This document shows positions 27,765 through 37,371 of a stretch of 64,000 nt of DNA, one piece after another. Numbering within the stretch: position 1 is the stretch's first letter; every line of letters starts with the position of its first letter. Source of the DNA: Sphingobacteriia bacterium (GTDB lineage: Bacteria; Bacteroidota; Bacteroidia; Chitinophagales; Chitinophagaceae); the NCBI GenBank assembly GCA_004294135.1, contig RDZY01000007.1, forward strand, positions 1 to 64,000. The letters run 5' to 3'. The translations under genes and the position numbers were made by a program. Under the pieces are notes generated by a model. The model worked only from the letters and a program-made list of their open reading frames with translations, was not told where the DNA came from and did not search any database.

Positions 27765-28895
27765 TTAAATTGTTTGAAGTGTGTTTTTGGCAACGGTCTC
27801 TGCCATTATTGGAGTAAGTGCTACGCCAATTCCATTGCAAGCAATAGCTGCTGTAATATGTTCACTTGTTTGCTCACACAAAGGTTTTTTGTTTTTGGTG
27901 AAACCCATGATGCCACTCCAGCTTTGTTCAATTTCAATTGGAGTATTTGTAATAAAATGGGTTTGTAAAAAATAAAGCAGCGCATTTCTGATTTCATCGG
28001 AACCATTCAAATTAGTGGTTTGTTCTGCAATCATATTGGTGTTGCGTGCGCCACCCAATAAAATGCGGTTGCCAATATTTCGCCAATAATAAAAACCTTC
28101 ATCAAAATGAAAAGTACCCTTGGCAAGTAATCCATCAATGGGTTTGGTCATCACAATCTGCCCCCTAGCGGGCACCACGTTTAAGGTGGGAAATAATGCT
28201 TGTGTAAACCCGTTGGTGCAGCCAATAATATGCTTCGCTTTTAGCAATCCATTCAATTTTGTGTGGATAGTTACCATTGAATCATCTTCTAACTTGGTTA
28301 CTTCTATGCCAAATAAAAATCGTACTCCATTTTGCACCGCTATTTTGGTGAGTTCTGTTACCAACTTACCGCTGTGGATACCCGCTTCTAATGGATTGTG
28401 CACTAGATAATCAAAATTAGAAAGCCCCCAAGTATGCAAGGGTTGGGTAATAAGTGAGAAACTTGCTGGACTACCTGTAATTGGTTGAAGCAACTGATTG
28501 AATCTTTGAATATGATCTACAAGATTGGGTGCGGCGGTATGCGAGTTTAATATGGCTTCATAGCCACCGCATGCATCGTAATCAATGCAGGTTGGCGATA
28601 GGTAGGATTTTATTTTTTCAATGCCTTTAAAACGTTGTTCTACCAGTTGGAGCATGGAGTTACTGCCCATTTCAGATTCGTCTGCCAATAATTCGGTGAG
28701 GCTACCGAAGCAGGCGAAACCAGCATTACGCGTAGAAGCACCAGTAGGTATGCTATTGCGTTCTAAGATAGTAATGGATAGGGAAGGGGCTGTTTTTTTT
28801 AATTCTAGTGCAGTCCATAAACCCATCAGCCCACCCCCAATGATGATGATATCAACAGGAGCAAAATAGCTATCATTTTCCCAGAAAGAATGCAT
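27765..28895 (-). CDS. FAD-dependent oxidoreductase (DAO/DadA type)
   Basis: A 376-residue flavoprotein of the D-amino acid oxidase fold. The dinucleotide-binding motif is IIIIGGGLMGLWTALEL at ~16-32, followed by ERNSIPTGASTRNAGFACFG, where the flavin lies in this family. The C-terminal third carries the second FAD contact region (WSGIMGFTKNKKPLCEQ and IACNGIGVALTPIMAE). The substrate is probably an amine or amino acid but is not determinable. It is the second gene after ychF on the minus strand (37-base gap) and precedes the glutaminyl cyclase gene. No partner subunit is seen. Confidence 0.85.
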   Translation of the reverse strand: MHSFWENDSYFAPVDIIIIGGGLMGLWTALELKKTAPSLSITILERNSIPTGASTRNAGFACFGSLTELLADESEMGSNSMLQLVEQRFKGIEKIKSYLSPTCIDYDACGGYEAILNSHTAAPNLVDHIQRFNQLLQPITGSPASFSLITQPLHTWGLSNFDYLVHNPLEAGIHSGKLVTELTKIAVQNGVRFLFGIEVTKLEDDSMVTIHTKLNGLLKAKHIIGCTNGFTQALFPTLNVVPARGQIVMTKPIDGLLAKGTFHFDEGFYYWRNIGNRILLGGARNTNMIAEQTTNLNGSDEIRNALLYFLQTHFITNTPIEIEQSWSGIMGFTKNKKPLCEQTSEHITAAIACNGIGVALTPIMAETVAKNTLQTI

Positions 28896-28932
28896 TTCAA
28901 AGGATGGGTGGTGAATAAAAAAAATTAATTAT

Positions 28933-30036
28933 TTACACATTAAATCTAAAATGCATGATGTCTCCATCTTTCACCAAATACTCCTTTCCTTCAATGCGAA
29001 GGCGGCCATTATCGCGACAGGCAGCTTCGCTTTCGTACTTTACAAAGTCGTCATAGGCAATCACTTCTGCTTTGATGAATCCTTTTTCAAAATCGGTATG
29101 AATTACACTTGCTGCTTGTGGTGCTTTCCAACCCTTGTGAATAGTCCATGCACGAACTTCTTGTACTCCGGCAGTAAAATAAGTATCTAAATTCAATAGC
29201 TGGTAAGCGGTACGAATAAGTCTGTTTAGGGCAGGTTCGGTCATCTTATATTCTTCCATAAACATCTGCTTATCATCGGGCTGTTCCATCTCAGCAATCT
29301 GGGCTTCAATATTATTGCACATTACAATTACTTCTGCGCCTTCTGCTGCTGCTATTTTTTTAAGTGCTTCTGAATATTTATTACCAGTATGCATATCTGC
29401 TTCTCCCACATTGGCAACATACAAAACAGGCTTATCTGTGAGTAGAAAAAGATCAGCTACTGCTGCTTTATCATCCTTACTCAAGCCGAGCGAATGAATA
29501 CTTTTTCCAGTGTCAAGGTGGTTCTTACAACGTTGCAAAATTTCGAATTCAGCTTTTGCTTTGGTATCAGAACCAACACGAGCCATTTTCTCTACCCTTT
29601 GCATTTTTTTCTCCACACTTTCTAAATCTTTCAACTGTAATTCGGTGTCAATAATTTCTTTGTCGCTAATAGGATTAATAACGCCTTCTTCTCTCAGTAC
29701 ATTCTCGTCTTCAAAACAACGAATTACGTGTATGATGGCATCTACTTCACGAATATTACCCAAGAATTTATTGCCCAGTCCCTCCCCTTTGCTTGCGCCT
29801 TTAACGAGGCCAGCAATATCTACAATTTCCATTTGGGTAGGGATGGTTTTATTGGGTTGTACCAATTGGGTTAGTTTATTTAATCTTTCATCAGGTACAT
29901 CTACCAAGCCCACATTGGGCTCAATGGTGCAGAAGCGGTAATTGCTTGCCTGTGCTTTTGCACTATTGCTAACCGCATTAAAAAGGGTTGATTTTCCTAC
30001 GTTTGGTAATCCTACTATGCCTGCTTGTAAAGCCAT
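28933..30036 (-). CDS. ychF: Redox-regulated ATPase YchF (OLA1 family)
   Basis: A 367-residue OBG-like P-loop protein that binds ATP rather than GTP and associates with ribosomes and the oxidative-stress response. The P-loop is GLPNVGKST at 8-16, with the G3 motif DIAGLVKGASKGEGLGNKFL and a C-terminal TGS domain that ends RLEG-like (GRLRIEGKEYLVKDGDIMHFRFNV). The length and start are standard. It lies divergently 47 bases from the SpmAB gene, with candidate promoters for both in the gap. Confidence 0.97.
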   Translation of the reverse strand: MALQAGIVGLPNVGKSTLFNAVSNSAKAQASNYRFCTIEPNVGLVDVPDERLNKLTQLVQPNKTIPTQMEIVDIAGLVKGASKGEGLGNKFLGNIREVDAIIHVIRCFEDENVLREEGVINPISDKEIIDTELQLKDLESVEKKMQRVEKMARVGSDTKAKAEFEILQRCKNHLDTGKSIHSLGLSKDDKAAVADLFLLTDKPVLYVANVGEADMHTGNKYSEALKKIAAAEGAEVIVMCNNIEAQIAEMEQPDDKQMFMEEYKMTEPALNRLIRTAYQLLNLDTYFTAGVQEVRAWTIHKGWKAPQAASVIHTDFEKGFIKAEVIAYDDFVKYESEAACRDNGRLRIEGKEYLVKDGDIMHFRFNV

Positions 30037-30054
30037 TTTTTTGGTTTTGAGGCT

Positions 30055-30063
30055 GCGAAGGTA
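30055..30063 (-). promoter_or_regulatory. Candidate -7 element of ychF
   Basis: The minus strand reads TACCTTCGC, the same TAnnTTCGC variant seen before rpoD and gyrA. It ends 18 bases before the ychF ATG at 30036. Confidence 0.4.
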
Positions 30064-30071
30064 GTATTTCT

Positions 30072-30079
30072 TATCTTAG
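30072..30079 (+). promoter_or_regulatory. Candidate -7 element abutting the SpmAB start codon
   Basis: TATCTTAG (consensus TAnnTTTG, one mismatch) ends four bases before ATG 30084. If used, the transcript would begin at or within a few bases of the start codon, that is, leaderless. The next Met codon in frame lies far downstream. Confidence 0.35.
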
Positions 30080-30083
30080 CCGC

Positions 30084-31343
30084 ATGGCACTCAACTATGT
30101 TTGGATCTTGTTTTTTTTAATTGGTCTCGTTATTGCGCTGTTCAAACTGATTGTATTTCAGGACTATGAAATATTTAAGAAGTTGGTAGAAGGAATTTTT
30201 GATGCCAGTAAAAGTTCTGTGATGGATATTGCCCTGCCTCTAACTGGGGTAATGGTATTTTTTATGGGATTGATGAATATTGGGGAGAAAGCTGGAGCCA
30301 TTAATTTTTTAGCTAGAATATTGAATCCATTTATGAAGCGACTGTTTCCGGAAGTGCCCGAGAAGCATCCAGCGATGGGGCAGATGGTGATGAATTTTAG
30401 TGCCAATATGTTGGGTCTCGACAATGCGGCAACCCCCTTCGGACTAAAAGCTATGGAGAGTTTGCAAACCCTCAATCCCAATAAGGAGACCGCCACTAAT
30501 GCTCAGATCATGTTTCTAGTGTTGCATACAAGTGGACTCACCCTTATTCCACTGTCTATTATTGCTTATAGGGCAGGGGCGGGCAGCACCAATCCCACCA
30601 GTGTATTTGTGCCATTAATGCTGGCCACATCGGTAGCAACCATTGCCAGCATTGTAATTACTGGTATGTATCAACGGTTGAAATTTGATCGGGTATTGAT
30701 TGCTTGGATTGGTGGAATTTCAATGGTTATTTTTTTATTTGCTTGGTTTATTCATTCGCTTCCTTCGCAAAAAGACATTCCAACACCCACTTTATTAACC
30801 AAGGAGACTTTCAGTAATGTGCTGGGTAATATTATTTTATTTTTCATCATCTGTAGCTTTATTGTGGGAGGTTATGTGAAAAAAATAAACGTATTTGATG
30901 CATTTATTGAAGGAGCAAAACAGGGTTGGGATTTGATTGTAAAAATTATTCCCTACCTCGTAGGAATGTTGGTAGCTATAAGGGTATTTAGAGAGAGTGG
31001 GGCATTGGCAGCAATCATCAATGGCATCACTTGGTGTTTTAGTGCAGTAGGAGCCAGCAGTGAATTTGTACCCGCATTACCGGTTGCCATTATGCGCCCT
31101 TTTAGTGGGGGTGGATCGAGGGGACTCATGCTAGATATTTTTAAGGTACACGGTCCCGATGGTTTTATTGGTCAGTTGTCCAGCACATTCCAAGGCAGTG
31201 CGGATACTACTTTTTATATTATTGCGCTTTACTTTGGCAGCGTAGGTATTAAGAAAGTACGTTACGCCATTTGGGCGGGTATGTTGGCAGATTTAATTGG
31301 GGTAATTGCAGCAGTGGGCATTGCCTATATTTTTTTTAAATAA
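30084..31343 (+). CDS. SpmA-SpmB fused spore-maturation-like membrane protein
   Basis: A 419-residue membrane protein that joins the two halves encoded separately as spmA and spmB in Bacillus. The N-terminal half shows the SpmA pattern (SVMDIALPLTGVMVFFMGLM, NMLGLDNAATPFGLKAM, VLHTSGLTLIPLSIIAYR). The C-terminal half shows the SpmB/nucleoside-recognition Gate pattern (KIIPYLVGMLVAIRVFRESG, LPVAIMRPFSGGGSRGLM, FQGSADTTFYIIALYFGSV). About ten membrane segments are visible. The organism is not expected to sporulate, so the role must be different and is unknown; a transport or peptidoglycan role is possible. It is convergent with the EVE gene. Confidence 0.92.
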   Translation: MALNYVWILFFLIGLVIALFKLIVFQDYEIFKKLVEGIFDASKSSVMDIALPLTGVMVFFMGLMNIGEKAGAINFLARILNPFMKRLFPEVPEKHPAMGQMVMNFSANMLGLDNAATPFGLKAMESLQTLNPNKETATNAQIMFLVLHTSGLTLIPLSIIAYRAGAGSTNPTSVFVPLMLATSVATIASIVITGMYQRLKFDRVLIAWIGGISMVIFLFAWFIHSLPSQKDIPTPTLLTKETFSNVLGNIILFFIICSFIVGGYVKKINVFDAFIEGAKQGWDLIVKIIPYLVGMLVAIRVFRESGALAAIINGITWCFSAVGASSEFVPALPVAIMRPFSGGGSRGLMLDIFKVHGPDGFIGQLSSTFQGSADTTFYIIALYFGSVGIKKVRYAIWAGMLADLIGVIAAVGIAYIFFK

Positions 31344-31368
31344 GCTTCAGAACTACAAATAACCGGCT

Positions 31369-31779
31369 TTATTTGGCTTCACTCATGGCCATTACTATAT
31401 CCCATTCATCGACGGTTACGGGTTGAACTGAAAGTCTACCAAGCCTTACCAATGCCATATTAGCCAACTGTTTTTCTGCTTTAACCATGGCGAGCGACAC
31501 AGGCTTTTTTAGTTTTTTAACGGGCTTAAAATCCACCACTACCCAAGCAGCTTCGTCGGTGGTAGGATCTTGGTAAAATTCTTTTACCACTTTGGCAATA
31601 CCTACTATTTCCATGCCCTCATTGCTGTGGTACCAGAAAGCGAGATCCCCTTTTTTCATGGCTTTTAAATGGTTGCGAGCTAGGTAATTTCTTACACCAT
31701 CCCAGAAAGTCTGTTTGTCTTTTTCAAATTGATCCCAACTGTATTTAAACGGTTCGGATTTTATTAACCAATAGTTCAT
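31369..31779 (-). CDS. EVE domain protein
   Basis: A 136-residue EVE domain protein, PUA-like in fold, related to eukaryotic THYN1. Typical segments are MNYWLIKSEPFKYSWDQF, FWDGVRNYLARNHLKAMKKGD, LAFWYHSNEG and IVGIAKVVKEFYQDPT, which include the aromatic cage residues. EVE proteins are thought to recognise modified bases in DNA or RNA. The protein is complete and single-domain. It is convergent with the SpmAB gene and lies 31 bases downstream of the saccharopine dehydrogenase gene on the same strand, with no known functional link. Confidence 0.93.
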   Translation of the reverse strand: MNYWLIKSEPFKYSWDQFEKDKQTFWDGVRNYLARNHLKAMKKGDLAFWYHSNEGMEIVGIAKVVKEFYQDPTTDEAAWVVVDFKPVKKLKKPVSLAMVKAEKQLANMALVRLGRLSVQPVTVDEWDIVMAMSEAK

Positions 31780-31810
31780 ACTTAAATATTTAAAAATAAA
31801 GCAACAGCTT

Positions 31811-33103
31811 CTAAAAATTCCTGAATTTAATTCCTTCCTGCTTCAGTATTTCCAAAACGGGATGGTAGATTTCTTTTACAATTGGAATATGCAATCCCCG
31901 AAGGGTAATTTTATTTTCCAGTAATAATATTGCAGCAATGCCTAATGGTAGTCCCACTGTTTTGGCCATGGCCGTACTGCGTTCATCATCGCCTTTAACA
32001 ATGAGGCTGGTCTTTGCTACTTGTGATTCTCCATCTAATTTGAATTCAATTTCATGCAACATTACAACTAGGTCTTTATCTCCCGGTTCAAGCTTCCATT
32101 TATTTTCTAATAATTGCTGAAACACAGCAGAAATGGGTTGAATGCCTTTATTTATGAGTCGATGGTCTCTAAGGCCCAACCAGTTGAATTGGTATTTTAA
32201 TAGATTCGATTGCAGCAATACTTCTTTCTGTTGTAATTGCCTTTCCATCATATTTGCATAGCTGGTATTATGGGTGTCAATCAGGTCTTCATCACTTGTA
32301 AATCCTGCTTCAACTACTTTCTGCCAGCCCTTGCAAAAATCGGGATACCGAAAGGTAGCCCGAATAAAAGTAGCGGCAGATTCCAGTCCATAAATCGGGA
32401 TATAAGAAAGTGAATCGCGATTTGGGTAATAAGCCAATTCGCCAACCCCATCCAATTGAAGGGAGGAACAATCTTTAAAAATAGAAGCATAGTTTTTCTC
32501 AACTATTTGGTTTTGCTCCTTGTATATGGCGCCAGCTTTGCCAGCAGTGACAATATTTCTGGGGTTCCAAGTGATTTTATATTGCCAAGGATTGGTATTG
32601 AATTCAGGTGCAATTAAACCGCCGCAGTACGACTTAAATGAAGAAATAGCGCCGCCCTTTGCATGAATTTCATCAATAAGCTGCATGGCACTCATATGGT
32701 CAATGCCAGGATCGAGTCCCATTTCTCCCAAAAATAGCAGTCCAGCATCGGTAATTTCTTTAGCAAGGGATTGAATAGGCTCATCCAGGTAAGAGGCAGT
32801 GAGCAAGTGTTTGCGCAGCATCAGGCAATCTTTGGCCACCAAGAAATGAAGGGTAGGAGGTAGGAGGGATATCACTACATCGGCAGTTTGAATGAGTGTT
32901 CTGCGTGCATTCTCGTCTTCAATTTCCAGTTCAACCGCCGTTAAATAGGCTGAGGTAGTTGTTTTGGAAAGGATATTGGACAAATTCAAATCAGCTACGG
33001 TAAAATTCCATTGTTTTTCAAAGGTAATTTTGGCCAAATACTGAATTAATACGGTCGCGGATTTACCGGCACCGAAAAGCAAAATACAGGGGACTTTTTC
33101 CAT
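31811..33103 (-). CDS. Saccharopine dehydrogenase family protein
   Basis: A 430-residue NAD(P)-dependent enzyme of the saccharopine dehydrogenase/reductase family. The N-terminus carries the Rossmann fingerprint LLFGAGKSATVLIQYLA, followed by ADVVISLLPPTLHFLVAKDCL, TASYLDEPIQ and GEMGLDPGIDHMSAM, all typical of the LYS9-like branch. The C-terminal domain spans the remainder to residue 430. It may act in lysine degradation or a related imine-reducing step; no other lysine genes are nearby. It is divergent from gyrA across 197 bases. Confidence 0.88.
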   Translation of the reverse strand: MEKVPCILLFGAGKSATVLIQYLAKITFEKQWNFTVADLNLSNILSKTTTSAYLTAVELEIEDENARRTLIQTADVVISLLPPTLHFLVAKDCLMLRKHLLTASYLDEPIQSLAKEITDAGLLFLGEMGLDPGIDHMSAMQLIDEIHAKGGAISSFKSYCGGLIAPEFNTNPWQYKITWNPRNIVTAGKAGAIYKEQNQIVEKNYASIFKDCSSLQLDGVGELAYYPNRDSLSYIPIYGLESAATFIRATFRYPDFCKGWQKVVEAGFTSDEDLIDTHNTSYANMMERQLQQKEVLLQSNLLKYQFNWLGLRDHRLINKGIQPISAVFQQLLENKWKLEPGDKDLVVMLHEIEFKLDGESQVAKTSLIVKGDDERSTAMAKTVGLPLGIAAILLLENKITLRGLHIPIVKEIYHPVLEILKQEGIKFRNF

Positions 33104-33228
33104 AATAAAAATAAATATAGAACAATTGAAAACTATCTATGGAAATCAATCTTTTAGAAGGGGTATTTTATGTGGATAAGTGCCTTTAAAAAACAGCCTT
33201 TTTTAGCGATTTTAACCCTTTAAAAAGC

Positions 33229-33236
33229 TATCTTCG
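33229..33236 (+). promoter_or_regulatory. Candidate -7 element of gyrA
   Basis: TATCTTCG matches the TAnnTTCGC variant also seen at rpoD and ychF. It lies 64 bases before the gyrA ATG. A small GCCC/GGGC inverted repeat sits in the leader at ~33265-33280. Confidence 0.4.
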
Positions 33237-33300
33237 CAGACCTATATATCGGAAGCTATTTTGCGCCCGATAAAAGGGCTAAATCTGAACAAAAAGATAC

Positions 33301-35961
33301 ATGGAAGAAAATCAATTGCCAGAACAAACCAGCGATAATGATCGCATCATACAGGTAAATATTGAGGAACAGATGAAGACCGCATATATTGACTATTCCA
33401 TGTCGGTTATTGTGGGTCGTGCTTTACCCGATGTACGCGACGGGTTTAAGCCAGTACACCGACGGGTATTGTACGCTATGAGCGAGTTGGGCAATAGTAG
33501 CAATAAGCCATTTAAAAAGTCGGCACGTATTGTAGGGGAAGTAATGGGTAAATACCATCCCCATGGAGATACTGCAATTTATGATACATTGGTTCGTATG
33601 GCGCAAGAGTGGACCATGCGTTATACCTTGGTAGATCGGCAAGGTAATTTTGGAAATCAAGATGGCGATCCGCCAGCAGCTATGCGTTATACAGAAGCGC
33701 GTCTTCAGCGTATTGCAGAAGCCATGTTGGATGATATTGAGAAAGATACAGTAAATTTTCAGTTGAATTTTGATGATTCATTAGAAGAGCCAACTGTACT
33801 TCCTACTCGTATACCACAACTATTGGTAAACGGTTCTTCGGGTATTGCAGTGGGTATGGCTACTAATATGATGCCGCATAATTTAAGTGAAGTGATTGAT
33901 GGTTGTGTTGCATATGTGGAAAACAGAGAGGTTACTATTGAAGAATTGATGAGCCACGTAAAAGCCCCAGATTTTCCTACTGGTGGTGTAATTTATGGAA
34001 TGGAGGGCGTAAAGCAGGCTTTGTTAACGGGTAGGGGTAAAGTGGTGGTTCGTGGTAAATGCAATGTAGAAACCAAGCCCAACGGTCGCGAAATGATTGT
34101 GATTACCGAAGTGCCTTATCAGGTGAGCCGTGATACATTAACGGATCGGATAGGGCGACTGGCGATTGACAAAATTGTAGATGGAATTTCCGATGTGGGC
34201 AACCAAAGTAATAAAGATGGTACCCGTATTGTGGTGGAACTGAAGAAAGATGCGGTTGCACAGGTGGTGATTAACCAATTGTATAAGCATACCGAATTAC
34301 AGACCAGCTATGGTATTAATAATGTGGCATTAAGCAAGGGTCGTCCAAGAATTATGAACCTGCGCGATTTGGTGCGTGAGTTTATTGAATTTAGGATGGA
34401 AGTAGTGATCCGCCGTGCCAAATTTGAATTGCGTAAGGCAGAAGAAAGGGCGCATATTTTAGAAGGATATTTGAAAGCATTGGATCACTTAGATGAAGTG
34501 ATTGCGCTGATTCGTGCCAGCAGAACGCCCGATGAAGCCAAGGAGAGTTTGGTTAATAAAAGCAAGGAGCAAAAATGGTACCTTAACTCAGCTATGTTTA
34601 CTGATCTCACCAATGAGCAGTACACACAGCAAGAAGGGTTATCTGAAATACAAGCAAAAGCCATTTTGGAATTGCGTTTACAGCGGTTGACTGGAATGGA
34701 ACGCGATAAAATTATTGAGGAATTCAATGGATTGATTGAAACCATCAAAGGCCTTAAAGCCTTGTTGGCCAATGAAGACCTACGATATGATCTGATTAAA
34801 AAAGAATTGCTGGAAGTAAAAGCGAAGTTTGGCGATGAACGAAAAAGTGAAATTCAATATTTGGCAGATGAAATGCGTATTGAAGACTTGATAGAGGACG
34901 AAGACGTAGTAATTACCATATCTCACTTGGGTTATATTAAAAGGACTTCTGCTACCGAATACCGCCAGCAAAAGCGAGGTGGAAGAGGTGCCGTTGGTTC
35001 TAAAACCCGAGAGGAAGATTATGTAGAGCATTTGTTTATTGCTTCCACACACGATACCATTATGTTCTTTACCGAAAAGGGAAGATGCTATTGGATGCGG
35101 GTATACGAAATACCAGAAGGAGAGAAGCAAAGTAAGGGAAGAGCCATCCAAAACCTGATTCAATTGCCTGGGGATGATAAGGTGAAAGCCATCATCAATG
35201 TGAAAAAAATTGACGATAAAGAATTTGTCCAGCAACACTATATTGTACTTTGTACCAAGAAGGGAATTATTAAAAAAACTTCATTAGAAGATTTTAGCAG
35301 ACCAAGAGCCAATGGGGTAAATGCAATCACCATTATAGAGGGCGATGAACTCTTGGAAGCGAGGCTTACCAATGGTTCCAGCGAGATCATGATGGCGTTA
35401 AAAAGTGGTAGAGCTATTCGCTTTCCAGAAGTTAAAGTGCGGCCAACCGGTAGGGGTGCTATTGGTGTGGGTGGAATTGAAGTTGATGATAGCAAGGATG
35501 AAGTAGTAGGAATGATTTGTGTAAATAAAGAAGACCTGGAAAGAACCATATTGGTAGTAAGTGAAAAAGGATACGGTAAGCGAACAGCCATTGAAGATTA
35601 CCGCATTACCAATAGGGGCGGCAAGGGTGTTAAAACCATTAATGTAACCGAGAAAACAGGAAATCTAGTAGGGATTTTGTATGTGAAAGAAACAGAGGAT
35701 TTAATCATTACTTGTAAATCAGGCATCACCATTAGAACAGGTATAGTAGCCATACGTGAAGCGGGCAGGGCAACGCAAGGAGTAAAACTGATTCGATTGG
35801 ATGATACGGATGAAATTGCGGCAATTTCTCAAATTGAGGACCAGACCGAAGATGAAAATCCAATGGTTGAAATCGATGCTGACACCACAGAATCAACCGA
35901 AACTCATTCACCTAATACAATCGAAAATACATCTGATACAATAGAACCCAACAACGAATAA
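33301..35961 (+). CDS. gyrA: DNA gyrase subunit A
   Basis: An 886-residue subunit of the type II topoisomerase that introduces negative supercoils. The catalytic tyrosine is Tyr130 in [10 protein letters not shown]. The quinolone-determining region reads [10 protein letters not shown], with Thr91 and Asp95 at the positions of E. coli Ser83 and Asp87. The GyrA box QKRGGRG (~556-562) marks this as gyrase rather than topoisomerase IV, and six-bladed C-terminal domain repeats follow. The tail of ~35 residues is acidic and Thr/Glu/Asn-rich. It follows the divergent promoter region and precedes a TPR gene by 20 bases. Confidence 0.97.
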   Translation: MEENQLPEQTSDNDRIIQVNIEEQMKTAYIDYSMSVIVGRALPDVRDGFKPVHRRVLYAMSELGNSSNKPFKKSARIVGEVMGKYHPHGDTAIYDTLVRMAQEWTMRYTLVDRQGNFGNQDGDPPAAMRYTEARLQRIAEAMLDDIEKDTVNFQLNFDDSLEEPTVLPTRIPQLLVNGSSGIAVGMATNMMPHNLSEVIDGCVAYVENREVTIEELMSHVKAPDFPTGGVIYGMEGVKQALLTGRGKVVVRGKCNVETKPNGREMIVITEVPYQVSRDTLTDRIGRLAIDKIVDGISDVGNQSNKDGTRIVVELKKDAVAQVVINQLYKHTELQTSYGINNVALSKGRPRIMNLRDLVREFIEFRMEVVIRRAKFELRKAEERAHILEGYLKALDHLDEVIALIRASRTPDEAKESLVNKSKEQKWYLNSAMFTDLTNEQYTQQEGLSEIQAKAILELRLQRLTGMERDKIIEEFNGLIETIKGLKALLANEDLRYDLIKKELLEVKAKFGDERKSEIQYLADEMRIEDLIEDEDVVITISHLGYIKRTSATEYRQQKRGGRGAVGSKTREEDYVEHLFIASTHDTIMFFTEKGRCYWMRVYEIPEGEKQSKGRAIQNLIQLPGDDKVKAIINVKKIDDKEFVQQHYIVLCTKKGIIKKTSLEDFSRPRANGVNAITIIEGDELLEARLTNGSSEIMMALKSGRAIRFPEVKVRPTGRGAIGVGGIEVDDSKDEVVGMICVNKEDLERTILVVSEKGYGKRTAIEDYRITNRGGKGVKTINVTEKTGNLVGILYVKETEDLIITCKSGITIRTGIVAIREAGRATQGVKLIRLDDTDEIAAISQIEDQTEDENPMVEIDADTTESTETHSPNTIENTSDTIEPNNE

Positions 35962-35981
35962 AAACAATAAATAATAAAGAC

Positions 35982-37349
35982 ATGAAACATTTTATTGCTG
36001 TATTACTGAGCATTTTCATCTTGAATATTGCTGTAGCACAAGATTACAAAAAAGTACAGACCGTTTTGTTACTTGGAAAAATTGAAGAAGCTAAAGTTGA
36101 AGTTGAGAAAGCACTTGCTGATCCTAAAACCAAAGATAAAATAGAGGGATGGTATTGGAAAGCTAGAATTCATGCCGCCATCTACAAAAATGAAGCATTG
36201 CGTGCAAAGTATCCAACCATTCTTGAAGATGCCAATGCTGCATTTAAAAAGTATGTGGAACTAGATCCAAGTTATTCATTCGTAAAAGAAAAGGGAGCAG
36301 AAGGTTTCTTTGATATGTACTCAACTTCATTCGGTAAAGGCATAGAAAGTTTTAAAGCAAAGAACTGGCCAGATGCAACGCAGGCCTTCGAGTCAGCCGT
36401 TTATTATAGCGATTATATATTCAAAAATAAATGGTCTAGTTCTACAGCTATCTTTGATACAACTTCTATTCTTTACTGTGCTTATTCATTTCAAAATGCC
36501 CAGAAAATGGATGAAGCTTCAAAGTATTATGCTCGTTTGGCTGATCGTAAGGTAACAGGTGAGGGATTTGCAGATATTTATAAATTTCTAGTTGACCATT
36601 ATACCAAATCAAAGAATAAGACCGATTTTGAGAATTATCTAGCAATTGGTAAAGAAGTGTATCCCAAAGAAAATTGGGAAGATTTTGAGATTGAATACAT
36701 TGATTTAAATTTTGACCTAGCTCAAAAAACGGCCATTTATGAGGAAAGAAATGCCGCAGGTACGCTCACAGAAAATATGTATTTGCAGTTTGGCGACGCT
36801 TTTGTAAATGCAAAAAACAAAGAAGGAGTGGACAGTTCTTTACACGATGTATATACCAAAAAAGCAATAGACGCATTTAAAAAGGCGTATGGGAAAAATT
36901 CACAAAATGCACTGGCAGCCTATAATACAGGCATCATTTATTACAACTATTTTAATTTGGAAGATGATAAATATGCTGAGAATATAAAAAAATTACAACA
37001 AATAAATACCAACAAGCCTGTGGTAAAAGATCCAAAGAAAAAAGCTGCTGCTGATGCAGAGCAGAAGGTGAAAGTTGATGAGATTAAAAATAAAAATTTA
37101 TTGGTCGAAAAAGCTGCCATAGAAAATGTAGATATAGCCATCGACTGGTTAACAAGGTCTTACCTCATATTAAAAGATAAAACTCCCCGCTCTAATACTG
37201 AAAAAAGTGTAATTAATAAATCAGTAGATTTTATTACCAACCTGTATTATTATAAAATGGGACGAGCTAGAGGCAAAGACCCTAAAACTTTTGATTTATT
37301 GGAAGCCAAGTACAAGGAATTTGATGCTTTGCACGGTAGTTTTAAGTAA
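35982..37349 (+). CDS. Exported tetratricopeptide-repeat protein
   Basis: A 455-residue protein with a signal peptide (FIAVLLSIFILNIAVAQ) and TPR-like helical repeats. Repeats include the N-terminal KVQTVLLLGKIEEAKVEVEKAL and, later, AIDAFKKAYGKNSQNALAAYNTGIIYYNYF. A Lys/Ala-rich, probably coiled segment lies at ~345-375. It should be periplasmic. The gene starts 20 bases after gyrA and may be read from the gyrA promoter. No enzymatic motif is visible and the role is unknown. Confidence 0.8.
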   Translation: MKHFIAVLLSIFILNIAVAQDYKKVQTVLLLGKIEEAKVEVEKALADPKTKDKIEGWYWKARIHAAIYKNEALRAKYPTILEDANAAFKKYVELDPSYSFVKEKGAEGFFDMYSTSFGKGIESFKAKNWPDATQAFESAVYYSDYIFKNKWSSSTAIFDTTSILYCAYSFQNAQKMDEASKYYARLADRKVTGEGFADIYKFLVDHYTKSKNKTDFENYLAIGKEVYPKENWEDFEIEYIDLNFDLAQKTAIYEERNAAGTLTENMYLQFGDAFVNAKNKEGVDSSLHDVYTKKAIDAFKKAYGKNSQNALAAYNTGIIYYNYFNLEDDKYAENIKKLQQINTNKPVVKDPKKKAAADAEQKVKVDEIKNKNLLVEKAAIENVDIAIDWLTRSYLILKDKTPRSNTEKSVINKSVDFITNLYYYKMGRARGKDPKTFDLLEAKYKEFDALHGSFK

Positions 37350-37371
37350 TTCATATTTCTATCTTATACCA

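Noticed and set aside
33568..33587. Thr at the position of E. coli GyrA Ser83 as a quinolone-resistance mutation
   Set aside because: Thr is the normal residue here in several susceptible bacteria, so no resistance can be inferred.
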